A stretch of 64,000 bases of DNA from NCBI RefSeq assembly GCF_012273895.1, contig NC_052111.1:6820001-6884000 (forward strand), read 5' to 3'. Source of the DNA: Zerene cesonia (taxonomy: Eukaryota; Arthropoda; Insecta; Lepidoptera; Pieridae). The notes under the pieces were generated by a model that ran no database searches, was not told the origin of the DNA, and was given only the letters and a program-made list of their open reading frames with translations. Numbering within the stretch: the stretch's first letter is position 1; every line of letters starts with the position of its first letter. The position numbers and the translations under genes were made by a program. Positions 59,738-64,000 of the stretch are shown here, one piece after another.

Positions 59738-59954
59738 GTAAGTAAACAAATTACCATAATTATGATGTATTTTTTGTTATGAAAATATACAACGTATTTT
59801 CGTACCAGAAAAAAACTTATTTTTATTTTCATTCTTGACGTTTTAATTAAGTATTCGATACAATAAGAAAAATATACATTCAGTACAGATTTAACACCGT
59901 TTAAGGGTTAGTTATTATAGTATTATCAATGTTATTATTACATAGACACATCTA

Positions 59955-60095
59955 TGCAAATATTATAAAACAAAAAAGTTTGTTTGTTTGTTTGAACGTA
60001 CTAATCTCAGAAACTACTGGTCCGATTTGAAAAACCTATTTATTTAGGAAGGCTATAGGCTACGTACAACGGGCGAAGCCGTGGCGGACCGCTAG
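59955..60095 (+). mobile_element. Short interspersed element ending CTAG, in the RYK-like intron
   Basis: CTCAGAAACTACTGGTCCGA inside and GGCGAAGCCGTGGCGGACCG followed by CTAG at the end. It begins about 220 bp after the splice donor. Confidence 0.55.
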
Positions 60096-61289
60096 ATTTA
60101 TGTAAAAACGCTTGTACGATTAAAAACTATTTATAGGCCAGGCTTAATAATTATTGTATACATGCGTAAAGCCTACAAAATACATCAATCTTTTACGGTA
60201 TCATAATCTTAAGTGACAGGCAAGGTCATTAGTTCATTTGTGCTATCGTCAAAGCCACCTAGTATTGCGATACTGTATTATTTGCAAATAAGGAAAATCA
60301 CGATGTTTGGCTTCAAATCACGTTTATAATAAATGAACAATTATAAGATTCAAGCCTGTAAGCATATAAAAGACAGACAGTGGTAGACACCTCATAAGTG
60401 AGGAACGGCTGAGCGGATTTTAATAATTTTAAAAATGGCCACGGGTTCATATTTATTAAAGTAATTGATTTAACGCTAAATGTTTATCTTTTTGTATTCA
60501 TTACCTTCATATACACGGATTAGATAGGTGGATTAAAAGGTCTTAGTATTTTATTATTAACCGTTTTCCAAAAACGAAAAGGGAGAGCTTTTATGTATGT
60601 CCGCAAGTTTGTATTGTTTTTTTTAATTATGAAGGTATTTGTTAAACTTTTTTCTTTTTTTGCCATATGCCATAGACATATATGTACATGGCAATAATTA
60701 TATCTGGAAGAAAATTTATTCATTAATGTTGCCAAATAACCATGCCAGGTTAAGCTTATTAACAACACCCACTTATATGACATGGTGACTAAACATAACT
60801 AACTGAATAATTAATAGAATATAGTTTTACTGATACTGTTAACACGAAATGGCGGCTACAAGCCACCAAAATCTACATGTACTTATTAAATAACCTTATT
60901 TTAATGGATGATCTGCTCCAAAGATATTAAATATGATTAAAGCAAAAACTATAGCACCTAACAAGACATTATAGAGAATTGAAAAAATCCTTGATTCAAT
61001 AATACATTCAGATATTTTACGATTTATCAAAATCTATAATCAAAATAATGAGATGATAAAACAATTTAATAATTGTCATTTAAAGGCGGATTGTCTTTCT
61101 TCATCATTAGTATGCTGTTGATATTGTAGTTGTAAATGAAACAATCCGTCAGATATCCGAAGTATTTCCTTGTACAAGTTTTTCTGATTTCTCCTGAGTA
61201 TAGAGGATTTTTATGGGTCAAAAGGAAGCGATGCGAAATGCTTTCAATATCCATTACAACCAATGTAAAAGTAACTATTTCCTATCTTA

Positions 61290-61484
61290 TCCTACTTAAT
61301 ATTATATATGCGAAAGTTTGTAAGAGTGTGTGTGTGTTTGTGGCTCTTTCACGCAAAAACTACTGAACCGATTGCAATGAAATTTGGTACGTAGACAGGT
61401 GGACAATTGGAATAAAATATAGGCAACTTTTTATTCCAATATTCCTACGGGAATTACGCAGGTGCAACCGCGGGGCGCAGCTAG
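61290..61484 (+). mobile_element. Non-autonomous Helitron-like element (Lep1-like), nearly intact
   Basis: Begins TCCTACTTAATATTATATAT and ends in a GC hairpin (GCAACCGCGGGGCGCAG) followed by CTAG. TC at the 5' end, a short hairpin about 10 bases before CTRR, no inverted ends, and a host A before and T after (A^TC...CTAG^T) are the signs of Helitrons. No coding capacity; it would need Rep/helicase from elsewhere. The open frame 61136-61366 crosses it. It lies in the intron of the RYK-like gene. Confidence 0.8.
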
Positions 61485-61569
61485 TGCTTTATAAAAATAT
61501 CGAAAGAGTATCTGGTTATTATTATATTGGATAAATGGCAACAACCATCACGCCTTACCTTATTAATTA

Positions 61570-61722
61570 CTAGCTTATCACCACGGTTTCCCCCGTGGTA
61601 CAATGTTCCTCAGTGTATTTGCAGCTTTCTAATGGTGAAATAATTTTTGAATCCGGTTCAGAGGCTTTTGCGATAAAATGTTACAAACGTACAAAAATAC
61701 AAAAGTTTCCTCTTTATAATAT
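61570..61722 (-). mobile_element. Short CTAG-ended element, third subfamily
   Basis: CTAGCTTATCACCACGGTTT, TTTGCAGCTTTCTAATGGTG and CTCTTTATAATATGAG. Lies 85 bp from the Helitron-like copy at 61290-61484. The open frame 61595-61780 overlaps it. Confidence 0.55.
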
Positions 61723-64000
61723 GAGTGTAGAAAATAATGGTTATTTGACGAAAAGTATTTTATGGAGCACATCAAATTAAATTAAAATAGTAGATTTGTT
61801 TAACGAAAAACACGATGTCCAATTCTTTACGATTAACTACAAACTGTATTTTAATCAACTCAATCTAAAATTATTTCACAGAGCAAAAAATAACGAAATT
61901 AGCATTTATTTTTAAAGAAAAAATAACTTTTCCTTCAAATGTTATATTTATGTCATGTTATGTTATATTTATTTACCAAAGTCCGATATCTCCAACGCTA
62001 TCAAAACAACCATACATAGACCTGTCGCCTTAACATTGACGTCATCCCCCATTTCCGAAGATCAAAAAATGTAATTATCTACCCCTGATCTACCCTCAAG
62101 CATTTATATTTGTTCTACAAATTCGACGTATTTCGTACGCAATTGGCTGGGTTTCCGTTCCACAATATGCGATTTTAAAAGGGACAATTTTATTGTCTTA
62201 ATGTTATTTACTTATATTTTTGAAATACATTCGAAAATAAAAAATAGGTAAAGACGTATTTATAAAAAGCAATTTTGTGTCATCATTCATTTTGTATAAA
62301 AAACACGAAGGTAATTTTAAAAAATAATATATTTTAAGTTCAATTACTACAATTGACAATTGACACAATCCAATGGATTGTATATATTTTAGCAGTATGA
62401 CAATTTTTAAGTTTATGACGAAAATCACAAACACCTTATAATATGTGTATATTACGAGAATCAAAGACCTATGTATAATACGTAAATTTGTTTGTACTTA
62501 AACCTAAAACACACACTTCTTATAAACACCGAATTTTTCATCCCAACGGATACAAACCAAAGTCGTGTCGTACCGTAGCATACAATGGATACAGAACTAT
62601 AACGCACTAGAGGTTTATTACTTAAGGGAGCACATTCGTATTGGGATCTTATTAGAGATAAAAGAAACTTGCCACTGCGCTATGCATACAAAACGACGTC
62701 GTCTCATAAACCATGCTGGAGACAAATGCATGGAAATAAAAATAATGGCTCGTGCATGATGGTATGACATCGTTATGATATTTTACCGTCTACTGGGAGA
62801 AACTCGGATGTTTGCGCTGTAGGAAAATAAGATGAGAATTATTAGACAACCTTTATTTTATCTGAGTTAAATATTTGTATTTGATCATCGTATAATATCT
62901 TTTATGTTCTGTAATTGTTAAAAATATTGTTTTTTTCTGCGTATATAAACTGTCTTCAATTTTGTAACTCGAAATTATATAAGGACTCTTCACAGCTGTA
63001 TTTTATTTACGCAATTAAAAAGAAACTAACTACTTAAATCAAGTTCATTAGCGACCTATTTGGTTTGCATAAAGAAAGTCGTTAAGAGGCCGTTTCAAGC
63101 GCTCTCTGTGGAATTAAAACTTTAATTTTACATTTATTACTTTTGATACGGTTCATCTTATAATCATTTTCAATACTTAATCATTAGTCAAATATTCATT
63201 TCATGTTTTACATTCTTGTCATTAGAGTTTTCAAGAGCGGAAACATTTGAAATTGGCATTCCATTCACGTATTCTTCTGTAGAGAAAAAAAAGCCCATAA
63301 CAAACAGTCAACACAAATAACCTAAGCGTTTGCGTAAAAACTGAATCAGGGTCTAAATGAATAAATCATACAAACGACAAATAACTGTCGCATGTGTCAA
63401 AAATAATAGACTTAAGCGACATCTGTCGGCTTGGGGATTAATGACAGTTCAAACATCAATTTAGCAACAGTCTTATCGGGTGGCTACAGCGAGGGTTCAT
63501 CCCTGCCCTGCATATGGTGAGATAATTGTGCTTTTTGTGCATTGTACTAGCATATTGGGTTTGCTCTGCCGTAAGTTATTAAGTTCGCTATTTTACGGGC
63601 TAATATTCGATACTTACAGAATGGTTATTGTATGTTTCACAAAACTTTTACAGGGTAGTAGAAGTAGGACTGCATGTTTTTGTATGAATATAATATTGTG
63701 TATCGAAGTTAATAATATTAAAGCCTGAAAGTGTTTATTACGTTAAATCTACATTGTCTGTTACAGTATAATAGTACATGTATGGGAGCATATTGATTAT
63801 CCGATTCTTTAGGCACTGTATCTGATTAACTGCATTCAAAGATTTCAAGTCATTGACTTTTTCCCATTTATAAACATAAATATAAAAAGCAACAACAACT
63901 CAATTTTGCTAAAATTGTTTATCATATTACTGCAGCAAGACGGCAAGGCAAATGACCCACTTGTTGCCGCCGCATGGAGCACATTACTGTTTCCTGCGGT

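Larger units (their letters stand above)
59738..64000 (+). other. Large first intron of the RYK/Derailed-like gene (runs off the window)
   Basis: It starts with GTAAGT directly after the signal-peptide exon. I looked for the continuation of the WIF domain (an AELYYVR-like block) in forward frames and did not find it before 64000. The intron holds a Helitron-like copy at 61290-61484, related short elements at 59955-60095 and 61570-61722, and otherwise AT-rich DNA with no recognisable gene. The last 60 bases are GC-richer but not recognised. Confidence 0.5.

Noticed and set aside
1..64000. CRISPR arrays, operons, phage or bacterial defence genes
   Set aside because: No regularly spaced repeats and no clustered long frames; all evidence is of an insect nuclear genome.

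Overview
The window is a stretch of nuclear genome from a moth or butterfly (Lepidoptera). It is AT-rich and carries dense, short interspersed repeats of lepidopteran type: non-autonomous Helitron-like elements with TC and CTAG ends, tRNA-derived SINEs, and LINE 3' ends. It also has one isolated tRNA gene and one intron-containing host exon. There are no operons, prokaryotic genes or CRISPR arrays. The species cannot be named from what is visible. I found no new multi-gene system. Most of the structure comes from transposable elements, many nested in one another.

Host genes. (1) At 59629-59737 (+) is the first coding exon of a RYK/Derailed-family Wnt receptor. It encodes a signal peptide and the first residues of a WIF domain, and it stops at a clean GTAAGT donor. 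The 5' leader carries several upstream ORFs, and a GC-richer, TATA-containing stretch lies about 300-480 bp upstream of the ATG. Everything right of 59738 reads as the first large intron of this gene, and no second exon was found. (2) At 30428-30499 (+) is an intact tRNA-Pro(UGG) with a poly-T terminator.

Layout. 1-30 kb is gene-poor DNA with scattered Helitron-like copies, SINEs and LINE 3' ends. It includes a pair of near-perfect tight palindromes (11762-11892) and a SINE with a perfect 14-bp target-site duplication (5125-5363). 29.4-36.9 kb holds a short LINE-derived element, the tRNA, another SINE and a nest of three small elements. 37.5-44.9 kb is a nested stack. A tRNA-derived SINE is split by a minus-strand LINE (FP25K-like ORF1 remnant, ORF2 tail, poly-A), and that LINE in turn contains a Helitron copy and a plus-strand endonuclease/reverse-transcriptase LINE broken by a single in-frame stop. 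45-59 kb is again sparse DNA with small repeats, and 59-64 kb is the receptor exon and its intron.

Assembly. Five runs of exactly 1000 N and one of 10 N are scaffold gaps, several of them abutting repeats. Long open frames crossing the N runs are artefacts.
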